From: Stomoxys calcitrans
Taxonomy: Eukaryota; Arthropoda; Insecta; Diptera; Muscidae
Length of the DNA stretch: 64,000 nucleotides
Reading direction: 5' to 3'
Assembly: GCF_963082655.1 (NCBI RefSeq)
Contig: NC_081553.1
Span: forward strand, 40,242,554 to 40,306,553
Within the stretch, counting starts at the first letter, position 1, and each line of letters opens with the position of its first letter. The position numbers and the translations under genes were made by a program. Shown piece by piece: positions 53,985 to 64,000 of this stretch. Under the pieces are notes generated by a model. That model was given only the letters and a program-made list of their open reading frames with translations, searched no databases and had not been told where the DNA came from.

Positions 53985-56775
53985 ATTTGTAAAATTTTCA
54001 CAGATTGTGTAGGTGGGTCTGAAAGCAAAGGCTAGATAATTTTTTGATATCGGAAGGAGCGGATCCTCCCCCTTACCCCAAAAATACCACCCAAAAATAA
54101 AAGTGTACTGATTAAGACAATATAGGATTCAAATGTAAGGTATTCAGGAGTAGAATACGAATTTCATATTAAAAATTGGGTCCAAATAACTGGGGGGCCG
54201 CCCCAACTCCAAATCCACCTAAAAGGTTCATTGGACAAGCTGACAATATGGGACTCAAATGAAAGGTATTCGGGAGTAGTTTACGAATATGGTCAGGAAG
54301 AAGAAATATGCTTTATAATATGTTGATATCGGAAGTGGGTGGACCCTCCCCGTTACCCAAAAATACTACCCAAAATTACAAGTGGACCGATAAAGACAAT
54401 ATGGATATCAAATGAATTGAAGATTTTTTTTTTTAATACCATATTTCTATTTTTAATACCATATTCGTATGGTATTAAAAATTGGGTCCAAGTAACCAGG
54501 AAGTCGCCCTAACCCCAAAATGTGTAAAATCAGACAAATTGGTCGTCCATATCAATATGGGGCTTAAAGAAAGGTATTCGGGAGTAGATTACGAATCTGA
54601 AATACGATCGAAGAATACAGATCGAAGTGTAGGGGGCCACGCCACCCCCCAAAAACGCCCCAAATGGGCATATGACCCATCATGACGATATAAAACTCGG
54701 TTTGTTTGTTTGTTCCAAAGAATCACCAAAAGGAATCATAGGTTATATAATTTTTAGATATCGGATGGTGGCTGATCCTCCCCCTAACACCAAAAACGCC
54801 CTTCAAAACCAAAAGAGGACTGATAGGCACAATAGGGGTATCAAATGAAAGGTATTGAAGACTAAATAATGAATATCGTATTAAATTTTGGATCCAAGTA
54901 ACCAGCGGGCCGTCCCAACCCCAAAACTCCTCTAAACAGATATATTCGACGTTCCTATCAATATGGGCCTCAAATGTAAAGTATCCGGCAGTAGATTACA
55001 AATATGGCATACAAAATTAGGTCCAAGTAAGGGGAGGTCGCCCCACCCCCGAAATGGGCATATCAGCCGACCATGGCTATATGGGATTCAAATGAAAAAT
55101 ATTTGGGAGTAGATTAAAAATATGACATTAAAATTTGCGTTCAAGTCAAGGTGTCGCTTTTCCTTCTAAAAATTCGTCGAATAGGTTAATTGACCCATTA
55201 TGGGACTCAAATGAAAGGTATTTGAGAGCAGAAAACGAATTTGATATCCAATTTTGGGTGTACGTCCTATTATGTATACGTCCCTGGTTGTTTGTTGGTT
55301 ATGATTGAACTTAAACTTGAATCGGACAGCACTTATTGATATGAGAGAAGTTTGGCCCTGTTCCTTAATAGAATGTTCATGAGCAATATTTTTCGGTTTG
55401 TTAGTTTCTTTGTTCTTTGTGTTGGTGTTGTGATTTTCATGAAATTTTCCCACATTATAGAGTTTTTCCCCACGATGGATAAAGTTTTCTTCAGTTTTTG
55501 ATATCCGAGGGGGGATCGGACCCTCCCCCTGTCACCAATTTTCAAAAACGGCCGATTTCGGTGATTGTTGCACCGATTTAAGCGAAATTTCGTTTGCCTG
55601 CTTATGTTAACCAAAAACACGAATTTGGTATAAAACTTTGGGATCAAATAGTCTGGGGGAACGCCCCTTTCCAAATCCACCCAAACGGACATCGATTGGG
55701 ACAATATGGGTATCAAAATAAAACACCTCCAAACGGATATGTGGACTCAAACGAAAGATATTTGGAAGTAGAATACGAAACTTATATAAAAATTAGGTGC
55801 CAAATCCAATTAAAACCGCCCATTCCGAAAAATCCATCCCAAATGGAGATCTATGCCAATTGGGACAATATGCGAACCAAACGAAAGGAATTTGAGAGTA
55901 TAATACGAAACTTATATACAAATTTGGACAATATGGGACTCAATGAAGGTAGTTGAGAGTATAATATGAAACTTATATCCGATGTTTTTGATATCCGAAG
56001 GAGTAGTTGGATGAACTGATTTAAATGAAATATTATTTGCACGCTTATGGTAACCCAAAGCACGAAATTGGTAAACATCTTGGGAGTCTAATATTCGGGG
56101 GCCACGCCCCACTCCAAACCTACCCCAACGGACATGTTTATCATTCGGGACAATATGTGTATCAAATGAAAGGTATTTAAGAGTAGATTACGAACTTGAT
56201 ATACAAATTTACTGTTATGTGCCGGGGGGTTGCCGTAGCCCCAAAAAACAACCAATACAGTATACAAAACGAAGTAGAATACTTATATAAAAGTTTGGGT
56301 TCAAGACCAAGGGTGGTCGCCCCTCCCCAAAAACCACACCCAAACGGCCATGTAGGCCAATTGGGACAATATTGAACTCAAACGAAAGGTATTTGGTAGT
56401 ATAATACGAAACTTATATACAAATTTGGGTGCTATTTCCAGGAGGGTTGCCCCACTCCAAAATAAAGCCCCAAATGGACATGTACACCGAAGATGGCAAT
56501 ATGGAACATAACGTAACTAATTTGAGAGTACAACACGAAACTTATATACAAATTTAGTGTCAAGTTCCTGGGGATCCGCCTCACCTATTCCCAGGGGGGT
56601 CGTCCCACTCCAAAATTATAACTGAAATAGACATGTACACGGAACGGGACAATATAGGGTTCTAAGAAAAGGTATTTAAGAGTTAAATACGTACATAAAT
56701 TATATTAAAAATTGGACCATGTAAACAGGGACGACAAACACTTTAGGGTATGGCGAAGCACACCGTGCCAGCTAT
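53985..56775 (+). mobile_element. Long Helitron-like array with 3' end
   Basis: It starts with TGTAAAATTTTCACAGATTG, TGTAGGTGGGTCTGAAAGC and GATATCGGAAGGAGCGGATC. Many units of about 120-140 bp follow: GACAATATGGGACTCAAATG, AAAGGTATTCGGGAGTAG, TTACGAATATGG, GGGCCGCCCCAACTCC. It ends GGCGAAGCACACCGTGCCAG then CTAT at 56772-56775, with GCAC-ACC-GTGC as a small stem just before the end; CTAT stands in place of CTAG. A SINE fragment is nested at 55302. No protein. Confidence 0.6.
55302..55390 (+). mobile_element. SINE, 3' fragment
   Basis: GATTGAACTTAAACTTGAAT, CGGACAGCACTTATTGATAT, CCCTGTTCCTTAATAGAATG and TTCATGAGC correspond to the last quarter of the full copy. Embedded in the Helitron-like array. 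Confidence 0.7.
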
Positions 56776-56935
56776 TTGTTAGAAATATAAAATTTTAAAA
56801 TGCCAATATAAACCAAATACCATTTGCATCTTCGATCATTCAGCTCGTCTCGAAAGAGAAACAAACAAAAATTGTAAAATTTTATGATTTCGTCCTAACA
56901 GGCAAAAAGAAAAAACTTGACAAATATCAAAATAT

Positions 56936-57440
56936 TTGTATATCCCCCACCATAGGATGGAGGTATACTAATTTCGTCATTCCGTTTGTAATTCCTCGAA
57001 ATATTCGTCTAAGAACTTACAAAATATATATATGCTTGAGTCGATTAAGCCATGTCCTTCCGTCTGTCCGTCCGTCGGTCGAAAACACGCTAACTTTAGA
57101 AAGAATAGAACTAGGCGCTTAAAATTTTACACAAATACTTCCTATAAGTGTAGGTCGGTTGGGATTTTAAATAAGCCATATCGGTCCATATTTTGATATA
57201 GCTGCCACATAAACCGATCTTGGACCTTGATTTCTTCAACCTTTAGACGGCGCAATTCTTATCATATTTGGCTGAAATTTTGTATGAAGTGTTTGGTTGC
57301 AGCTTCCAACAACTGTGCTATGTTTGGTTCAAATTGGTTCATAACCTGATATAGCTGCCTCATAACCCGATCTCGGATCTAGATTTCGCGAGCCTCTAGA
57401 GTGCGCAATTATTCTCCGATTTGGTTGAAATTTTGCATTT
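56936..57440 (-). repeat. Family A1 element, left terminus and two to three monomers
   Basis: It starts TATCCCCCACCATAGGATGG, AATTTCGTCATTCCGTTTGT, AGCCATGTCCTTCCGTCTGT, TCGAAAACACGCTAACTTTA, followed by monomers (CTGCCACATAAACCGATCTT, GCGCAATTCTTATCATATTTG). Truncated on the right at about 57440. Confidence 0.75.
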
Positions 57441-57530
57441 AGCGGATATTGTCTGGCGGCAGACCGTAGGGTTCTCTGATTCTATTATGAAAAGATAAAC
57501 AAAAAACACTTTGATTTCAAAGTAAGGCAG

Positions 57531-57805
57531 AAAAACTTCTCACATATCAATGAGTACTGTGCTATTCAAATTTAAACTCAACGGTAACGGACCTAATTTT
57601 TATAGCTGAGTCCGAACGGGTTGCCGCAGTGCGAAACCTCTTTAGGAAGAAGTTTTTGCGTAGCTTATATGCATGGTATAGTACCTTACAAATATTACCA
57701 GCAATAGGAGGGGAAAACCACAGCTGAAAAATTTTATGCGATGTTCTCGCCAAAGTTCGAACCATTTAGCGATTTAAGCGGACGTGTTAACCTCTACGCT
57801 CATTA
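57531..57805 (-). mobile_element. SINE, head and body without tail
   Basis: Minus strand: head GTAGAGGTTAACACGTCCGC (decayed box A) and ATGGTTCGAACTTTGGCGAG (box B), GGTTTTCCCCTCCTATTGCT, a longer middle with GGTACTATACCATGC, CGTTCGGACTCAGCTATAAA. The 3' tail is missing. Confidence 0.75.
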
Positions 57806-57825
57806 AAAATGTGTACTCTTACTGA

Positions 57826-57930
57826 GGGAATGGTGAAGAGATAGCTGTGTTTACAAATGTTTACTTATCTTATCGCCAGGATTTGAACCCAGACATTCAT
57901 CATTATAGAAAGGCATACTAATAATAAAAG
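57826..57930 (-). mobile_element. SINE head fragment
   Basis: Minus strand TGTCTGGGTTCAAATCCTGG then CGATAAG keeps a box B match (GTTCAAATC), preceded by AGTATGCCTTTCTATAATG in the head position. The body is lost. Confidence 0.45.
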
Positions 57931-59149
57931 CATTGCCAAGCACCATGTTATAATACGGAAACTAACCATTATTTTACAAAAAAAAACGCAAAACATTTAG
58001 GTAATAAAAGCTAAAAATAGCAATACAAAAGACTTGGGACACGAACTTGAAATTTTATCATCATCATCAAATAAAAATAAAAATAAACTAATTATTTTGC
58101 AAATAAGCTCTCTTATTCTACATTAAATCATTCAAAACAACAATTTAATGTCTTTTTGAGCTATACTAGGTAATTTATTGTCAAAAACAAATCATTTAGA
58201 TCATGTGTTAAACTCACGAAAAGCAAAAAACTACACACTATCTTATAAAAAACATCGCTCATTTAAAAATATAAAAAAAAAATTCTATTGCAAACAAAAG
58301 TAAAAGGTTTCGCAGGTAATAAAGATCATCTAAACAACAGAAAATGAACAAAACCACAAAAAGTTTCAACAAAGGCATAGTGTTGAATCAGTGCAATAAC
58401 TTAAAACGAGTCTTCCCGCCTCGACCCAGGCATAAACTGTGAATGTTGGAGGAGTCATCAAATGTGAGGCCCCACACCCAATGGATGATGTTAGAATTAT
58501 GATTCACTCAACCACATATTTATCAGACTAGCCTGGCTAAGGTTTACCACTTTGTGAAGAATGATTACAAACCTGAAACCTGTTATTTTATGGATGGTGG
58601 GGACACCCACCTTAGCAAACGAACATTCAGCACATAAATATATTTGAATGTCACCTATTTTAAGAAAATACTTGAACTAGGAAGTCATAAAGTTAAAGCT
58701 TCGTTTGCCATTATTTGTCCTTTTCCATTTGTTCAATTGTTTAGTCATCCATTGACAATTCATGGCTCATAAGCATGACAATTGCTTTTTACCTATGCTG
58801 CTGCTGCTTTCTTACTAATTAGTTAGGAATTTTTTGGTGGTAGTATATTGTTAATAACTTTTTATGTTTAGTAATTAATTTCAGCTTAAGCAAACAATTC
58901 TCAGTTTCAGTGTTATGTAATAATGACTTCTATGGACAATTGTTCTAAAAAACAAAAGATTTCGGTTATAAGGACGTTCATATCGTTTTCTTCATAATGT
59001 CACGCAGAAAAGATTTTTGCTCAACAAAAAATTAGGTTGTTATGTCACGTTTACATTTATAAAAGTATATATAAATCGGAGACGGAATTCTTAAGACATG
59101 GACCTATGAACCTATAAGTGCCTTTTATTAAAAAACAGAGATAGATTCA
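57931..59149. other. Unique AT-rich DNA, no gene seen
   Basis: No family match apart from ACAAAAGACTTGGGACACGAACTTG-like text at about 58026 (shared with 59736 and 60357). A CTGCTGCTGC run lies near 58798. No exon recognised. Confidence 0.4.
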
Positions 59150-59325
59150 GATTACTAGCAGGTTTTTATAGCCGATTCCAATCGGTGTACAGCAATACCA
59201 TAATTTTTGTAGTGCAGTTCTACATGACTAATTGCATAAGTTTGTGAGTGGAATTTTTTTTTATTTTCTCTTCAGGGTTTGAACCCTGTCACATTGAGTG
59301 CTATCATGGCCTTTTAATTTACACG
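59150..59325 (-). mobile_element. SINE, degenerate reverse copy
   Basis: TTTTTATAGCCGATTCCAAT at 59163 matches the body, and CAGGGTTTGAACCCTGTC at about 59273 (box B complement) matches the head, in the minus orientation. It lies head to head with the full copy starting at 59398. Confidence 0.5.
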
Positions 59326-59397
59326 TCACGTTGGCTCCCACATCGATTGCCGAAAATTACGAATATCCCGATTTTAGTGGGCCTATATGGTGGGCTG

Positions 59398-59711
59398 GAG
59401 GCCACCGTAGCGCAGAGGTAAGCATGTCCGCATATGACGCTGAACGCCTAGGTTCGAATCCTGGCGAGACCATCAGAAAAAATTTTCAGTGGTGGTTTTC
59501 CCCTCCTAATGCTGGCAACATTTATGAGGTACTATGCCATGTAAAACTTCTCTCCAAAGAGGTGTCGCACTGCGGCACGCCGTTCGGACTCGGCTATAAA
59601 AGGGAGGCCCCTTATCATTGAGCTTAAACTTGAATCGGACTGCATTCATTGATATGTGAGAGTTTGCCCCTGTTCCTTAGTGGAATGTTCATGGGCAAAA
59701 TTTGCATTTGC
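59398..59711 (+). mobile_element. tRNA-derived SINE, full length with perfect target duplication
   Basis: Box A TAGCGCAGAGG (59408-59418) fits TRGYNNARNNG and box B GTTCGAATC (from 59452) fits GWTCRANNC, so an internal RNA polymerase III promoter is present. The body follows: CAGTGGTGGTTTTCCCCTCC, GTGTCGCACTGCGGCACGCC, GGACTCGGCTATAAAAGG, CTTAAACTTGAATCGGACTG, GTTCCTTAGTGGAATGTTC. The end is GCATTTGC, without a poly(A) tail. ATATGGTGGGCTG occurs immediately before (59385-59397) and after (59712-59724). The 314-bp copy codes for nothing; the identity of the parent tRNA and partner LINE is unknown. Confidence 0.93.
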
Positions 59712-59732
59712 ATATGGTGGGCTGAAAAGTAT

Positions 59733-60100
59733 TAACAAAAGACTTAAGACACAAACTCGAAAAGTCATCAGCAACTCTCCCTTAAATAAAAGACTTAAGA
59801 CACAAACTCGAAAATTTTATCATGAAATGAATTTTTTTAAGGTAACAATTTACTCTTGACGTGATATCGTTCTAATTACAAAAAGATTTAAAAAAAAAAT
59901 TATAAAAATTTAAAAAAAATGTCAAATTTTTAAATTTAAAATTTTTAAATATAAAATATGAAGGATATATATTTATATATAGAAAAAATAAAAAAAAAAT
60001 CCGTCTGTATGTCTGGCGACTTCTTTTCTGTGATCAATAGACATCTTTCATGCCTCTCCTTTGGATGATTAATAAAAACCATATGATGGGCTGATTAGTA
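59733..60100. other. AT-rich DNA with a small direct repeat
   Basis: AAAAGACTTAAGACACAAACTCGAAAA-type text occurs twice here (about 59738 and 59789) and twice again at 60360-60430, together with TTTTATCATGAAAT. 59870-60000 is A/T-only low complexity. Confidence 0.5.
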
Positions 60101-60352
60101 TTGGGTTGCCCAAAAACTAATTGCGGATTTTTCATATAGTCGGCGTTGACAAATTTTTTCACAGCTTGTGACTCTGTAATTGCATTCTTTCTTCTGTCAG
60201 TTATCAGCTGTTACTTTTAGCTTGCTTTCGAAAAAAGGTGTAAAAAAAGTATATTTGATTAAAGTTCATTTTAGTTTTTTTTAAATGCAAGTTTTTTAAA
60301 AATGCATTTACTTTCTTTTAAAAAATCCGCAATTACTTTTTGGGCAACCCAA
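60101..60352 (-). mobile_element. MITE, copy 6, with internal insertion
   Basis: Termini TTGGGTTGCCCAAAAACTAA and TTACTTTTTGGGCAACCCAA, TA on both sides. It is 252 bp long because about 16 bp around TTTTTTTAAATGCAAG are added near the right end. Confidence 0.93.
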
Positions 60353-60476
60353 TATAAACAAAAGATTTAAGACACAAACTCTGAAATTCATCCCTTAAAT
60401 AAAAAGACTTAAGACACAAACAAACTCGAATATTTTATCATGAAATTAATTTTCTTTTTGTTTACAATTTACTCTG

Positions 60477-60583
60477 TGACAGAAGAAAGAATGCAATTAC
60501 AGAGTCACAAGCCGTTGAAAAAAATTGTCAACGCCGACTATATTACTACTATATTACCGACAATTACTTTTTGGGCAACTCAA
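60477..60583 (+). mobile_element. MITE, copy 7, right-half fragment
   Basis: GACAGAAGAAAGAATGCAAT, TACAGAGTCACAAGCCGTTG, GTCAACGCCGACTATATTAC and TTACTTTTTGGGCAACTCAA match the right half of full copies; the left half is missing and the terminus has C to T. Confidence 0.85.
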
Positions 60584-60589
60584 TATTTA

Positions 60590-61165
60590 GGAGCTGTATC
60601 TAAATCTAAACCGATTTCGAGCAAACTTTTCAGATATTGTGGTCGTAGTCGAGAAAAGCGTTGTACAAAGTTTTGGCAAGATTGGTGAATAAATGCGCTT
60701 GCAGTGGCTATAGGAGCGAAAACCGAGCGATGTATATGTATAAGAGCTATATCTATGAAAATTCTATCTGAAATTCTATGAAATTCAGCAGTAATATCGA
60801 GAGTCAAGAGAAAATCCTTCCTGCTAAATTTCGACAGAATAGGATAACAAATGATCACATTATTAAAATATTAGTTCAAATCGGATGAACATATATATGG
60901 GAGCTATATCCAAATCTGAACCGATTTTTTTCAATTTCAATAGTCTTCGTCCCTAGGCCGAAAACATGCCTGTACCGAATTTTAAAACGATCGGATGACT
61001 ACTGCGACCCGAACTTTGTACACAAATAAACATGGACAGACGGACGGACCTAGCTAAATCGAATCAGCAAGTGATTCTGGGTCGATCGGTTTACCTACTT
61101 CTGGAATTACAAACAAATGCACTAAGTTATACCACCCTGTACCATAGTAGTGGTGTAGGGTATAA
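60590..61165 (+). repeat. Family A3 element with right terminus
   Basis: GGAGCTGTATCTAAATCTAA, GAGCTATATCCAAATCTGAA, TGGACAGACGGACGGACC, AATCAGCAAGTGATTCTGGG, and the end ACCCTGTACCATAGTAGTGG then TGTAGGGTATAAT, a hairpin-like terminus analogous to the other family A ends. Confidence 0.65.
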
Positions 61166-62770
61166 TGATATTCGATCTCACGGTCAAACAATATTGGAAA
61201 AGATTTATATTATTTTATTATTAAACTTAAACCAATAAACCCCGATCATCGATTCCGCTGTCCAATGTTGATGAAATTTCATATATTTACTATTGACGGT
61301 ATTTTATTGTAAATATCTAAAAATTGTTTTTTTTTTTTTCAACTGTTTTAAATTTATTTTGCCGCCCGAATGACATAACGACCTCAGACTTGTAATTGCG
61401 CTTCTCCTTTATTTTTACCATAAATCGAATTTTGAACTAAATTTGCGATTTCTTTATTTCATGTTGAGTCAGTAGCTATAAACAATACATACGACGGACG
61501 AGTATATTTGTAAATGGCATAAGTAAATTTCAAATGAAAGTCAACTGCAGATTATCACCGGAATTGAATAACTTTTTGTAAATTCCAAATAATTTCATAG
61601 TCCATATGGCGAAAAATATAAATTGTCATTATTATTGTATAATCCGTTCAATCGGTGGAACGAACCACTCCACTACTACAATTCAATTTGTTTATTTTTG
61701 TTGTGGTTTCTAAAGATTTCTGTGTGTGTGTGTGTGTGTGAGGCGTGCATTGCATTCGCAAATAATTTCTCCCAGAAAAGGGGACTCCGAATAATTCTGC
61801 CGCTGCCAACGCCATCCGTCACCTATGCCTCTGCTGCTTGCTTACCTGTCATCGGACAATTCAAAACTCCTAAACGCCTTGCTGCTGCTGCAGTTCAAAA
61901 GTACTTCATATTCATAAGAGCTAGCGCACAAGCTTTGGTTTCCCAGTAGGTTATGGTTTTATTGTAAAAAAAACGAGTAAAAAAAGCAAACCGTCAACAA
62001 TAACAACAACATAAATAACAACAACAGAAATCAATGATTAACACTGTCGTTTTCATTTGTGTAATCTTAATGACGATAAAAAAATAAACAGAGAGCTGGC
62101 AGTATTTGCTCTCTCCCTCTCCCTCTCTCTCTCTCTCTCAATCTCTTGATTATGGATACAATATTAGCAAAATAAAGTAGTACAGAAAAAACAGAACAGG
62201 TTGTAGAGCTGTTTGAATTTGTTATTGTATTTGAATTTATGATCAATAAAAAGGCTTTAACAACAGGTTTAATGTACTTTTTTTCAACTTTGTTTTTATT
62301 ATGTTTATGTTTATATGTGTTTGATCATATTGCTTGCATATTGATATATCTATCTATTGCTTCGCAAAGAGTTACAATCATACGTACCTACATACAATTT
62401 GATATGCCATACAATACAAAAAGCAAGTGAATGTGATTTGCATTTAAGATATTGACACTTCAGCATTGTGCGCCTTATAACCCCATGCGTTGTTGAGTGT
62501 AAATACATGGGAATAAAAAGTTTATTAAATATTGGTATACAATATTTGCACAGAAAGAAAAAAAAAAGAAATAAACTATAATTAATAAACTGTATAATAA
62601 AATAATTTAGAAACAGCATTTTGTCTGATAAAGTATTTTAAGCGTTTCTTATGATATCAACAAATCGCTATATTGGTTTCCCGTTTATGACACCAATATA
62701 TCACTATTTTAATGGTTATACTCAGAAAAAATTGTTAGTAGAAACAACAACAAAATTTGCGGGTAACAGC
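61166..62770. other. Unique AT-rich DNA, no gene seen
   Basis: Contains (TG)n at about 61721-61741 and (TC)n at about 62109-62140, plus CTGCTGCTGCAGTTC near 61882. Short frames lack domains. ATACTCAGAAAAAATTG at 62719 may be another decayed transposon end. Confidence 0.45.
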
Positions 62771-62773
62771 AAA

Positions 62774-63125
62774 TAAGTAAAAGCGTGCCAAGTTCGGCCG
62801 GGTCGAACCTTGGGAACCCACCACCATGGATGCTGCTAAGAATTTATACAAAATAAATTTAGTTGAAATGCATAAATTTATTCTACATACCAAACCTCTG
62901 CCAAAACATCAACAATTAAAGCTTCAGCGAACCGAACAGGGATAATCGAAAGACCGGTTTATATGGGAGCTATATCAGGTTACAGACCTAATTTGACCGT
63001 ACTTGACACAGTTGATAAGAGTCATAAGAGAACACTACATGCAAAATTTCAGCCAAACCGGACAAAAATTGCGGCTTCCAGGGGCTCAAAAAATCAAATC
63101 GGGATATCGGTTAAGCTGCTTATGT
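62774..63125 (+). repeat. Family A1 element, left terminus and about one and a half monomers
   Basis: AAGTAAAAGCGTGCCAAG, hairpin TTCGGCCGGGTCGAA (62793-62807, one mismatch), CCCACCACCATGGATGC, then GACCGGTTTATATGGGAGCT, AAATTTCAGCCAAACCGGAC. It breaks off at about 63125. Confidence 0.75.
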
Positions 63126-63180
63126 GTCTACTCGAAACAAACAAATAAACAAAGCGTAAAAAGCACAACCCCACACAGAA

Positions 63181-64000
63181 AACAAGTAAAAAAGCGTTAG
63201 GATCGACCGAACTTTGAATACTCACCACCACGGGTATATATATGTAAATCACCTTTTGTCAAAATCCGATGAAAAATGCATAACTTATGCCCCATAGCAG
63301 CTATATGGAAATGTAATCCGATAAGGACCAAATACTAATAAGTTTAAGTCATTGTTCTATTGTGTATAACGAAATGTTGGTCTTTTTAGTAGCTACATCT
63401 AAAATTAAACCGATCTGAACCATATACGACACGGATGTCGAAAAGCCTAACATTAGTCACTGTCCCAAATTTCGGCGACATCGGACAATATATGCGCCTT
63501 TTATGGCTCCAAAACCTTAAATCGAGAGATCGATCTTTATGGCAGCTATATCCAAATCTAGACCGATCTGAGCCAAATTGAAGAAGAATGTCGAAGGGCC
63601 TAACACAACTCACTGTCCCAAATTTCGGCGACATCGGACAATAAATGCGCCTTTTATGGGCCCAAAACCTTTAATCGACAGATCGGTCTATATGGCAGCT
63701 ATATGTAAATCTTAATCGATCTAGGCCAAATTGCAGAAATATGTCGAGGGGCCTAACTTAACTCATTGTCCCAAATTTCGGTGACATCGGACAATAAATG
63801 CGCCTGTTTTTGGGCCCAAAACCTTGTATCGAGACATCGCTGTATATGGCAGCTCTATTCAAATCTGGACCGATCTTGGCCAAATTGTAGAAGAATTTCG
63901 AAGGGCCTAACACAACTTACTGTCCCCAATTTCGGCGAAATCGGACAATAAATGCGCCTTTTATGGGCCCATAATCTTAAATCGAGAGAATGGTCTATAT
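63181..64000 (+). repeat. Family A2 element, running out of the window
   Basis: The left terminus ACAAGTAAAAAAGCGTTAGG, ACCGAACTTTGAATACTCAC, CACCACGGGTATATATATG matches the complement of the end at 51771. Monomers follow with TATGGCAGCTAT-type words at 63541, 63694 and 63848, 153-154 bp apart, and TGTCCCAAATTTCGGCGACA. Truncated by the window edge. Confidence 0.8.

Noticed and set aside
59398..59475. Functional tRNA gene
   Set aside because: Boxes A and B are present but no proper acceptor stem or anticodon arm could be drawn, and the unit continues into a 314-bp element with target duplications: a SINE head.

Overview
The window is gene-poor, AT-rich eukaryotic DNA made largely of mobile-element debris and tandem repeats. 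It most likely comes from a calyptrate (muscid-like) fly. That is an inference from the combination of LOA-like, RTE-like and Penelope-like retroelements, a mariner-type transposase of the DUF4817/HTH kind, Helitron-like elements opening with a GTTTGTTTGTTTG tract, and abundant 153-bp dispersed monomers. No intact host protein gene, rRNA, functional tRNA, operon or CRISPR array could be supported. Every long reading frame is either an element relic or an artefact of a repeat.

Layout. 1-2200: broken LOA-like retrotransposon, Helitron-like repeats and a T-rich microsatellite. 2201-4100: unique AT-rich DNA. 4101-10093: the most striking object, a 29-bp satellite in two opposed arms (0.6 kb and 4.4 kb) around a 1-kb spacer that is itself a tandem array. 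10094-14030: unique DNA, an RTE-like endonuclease relic and a dead mariner-type transposase. 14030-20960: 153-bp monomer arrays (called family A here) and a second tandem family ending like a Helitron. 21000-25070: unique DNA, a MITE, a SINE and Helitron-like repeats. 25070-27930: the longest LOA-like relic. 27930-38210: fold-back repeats, MITEs, family A copies and unique DNA. 38215-40305: a Penelope-like element split by an LOA-like insertion with a target-site duplication. 40306-44990: Helitron-like repeats, RTE and LOA relics, and a SINE nested in an LOA copy. 45005-51770: family A elements in T-rich DNA plus an RTE relic. 53028-56775: a 0.93-kb AAAAT microsatellite and a long Helitron-like array. 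56936-64000: family A, SINEs including one full-length copy with a perfect 13-bp target-site duplication, and MITEs.

How the parts relate. Nothing here works as a gene pathway. The relations are historical: SINE into LOA, LOA into Penelope, MITE into family A, SINE into Helitron-like DNA. The best candidate for unexplained biology is the 29-bp satellite. Each right-arm monomer is a 19-bp perfect dyad plus a 10-bp spacer, most dyads contain the STAT consensus TTCNNNGAA, and the opposed arms could give a hairpin transcript.

Names used below: family A1, A2 and A3 = sequence subfamilies of the 153-bp monomer element; family D = the 80-119-bp tandem family at 19640-20206. For Helitron-like repeats, strand + means the CTAG-type 3' end lies to the right. 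All boundaries were read by eye and are approximate unless a target-site duplication fixes them.
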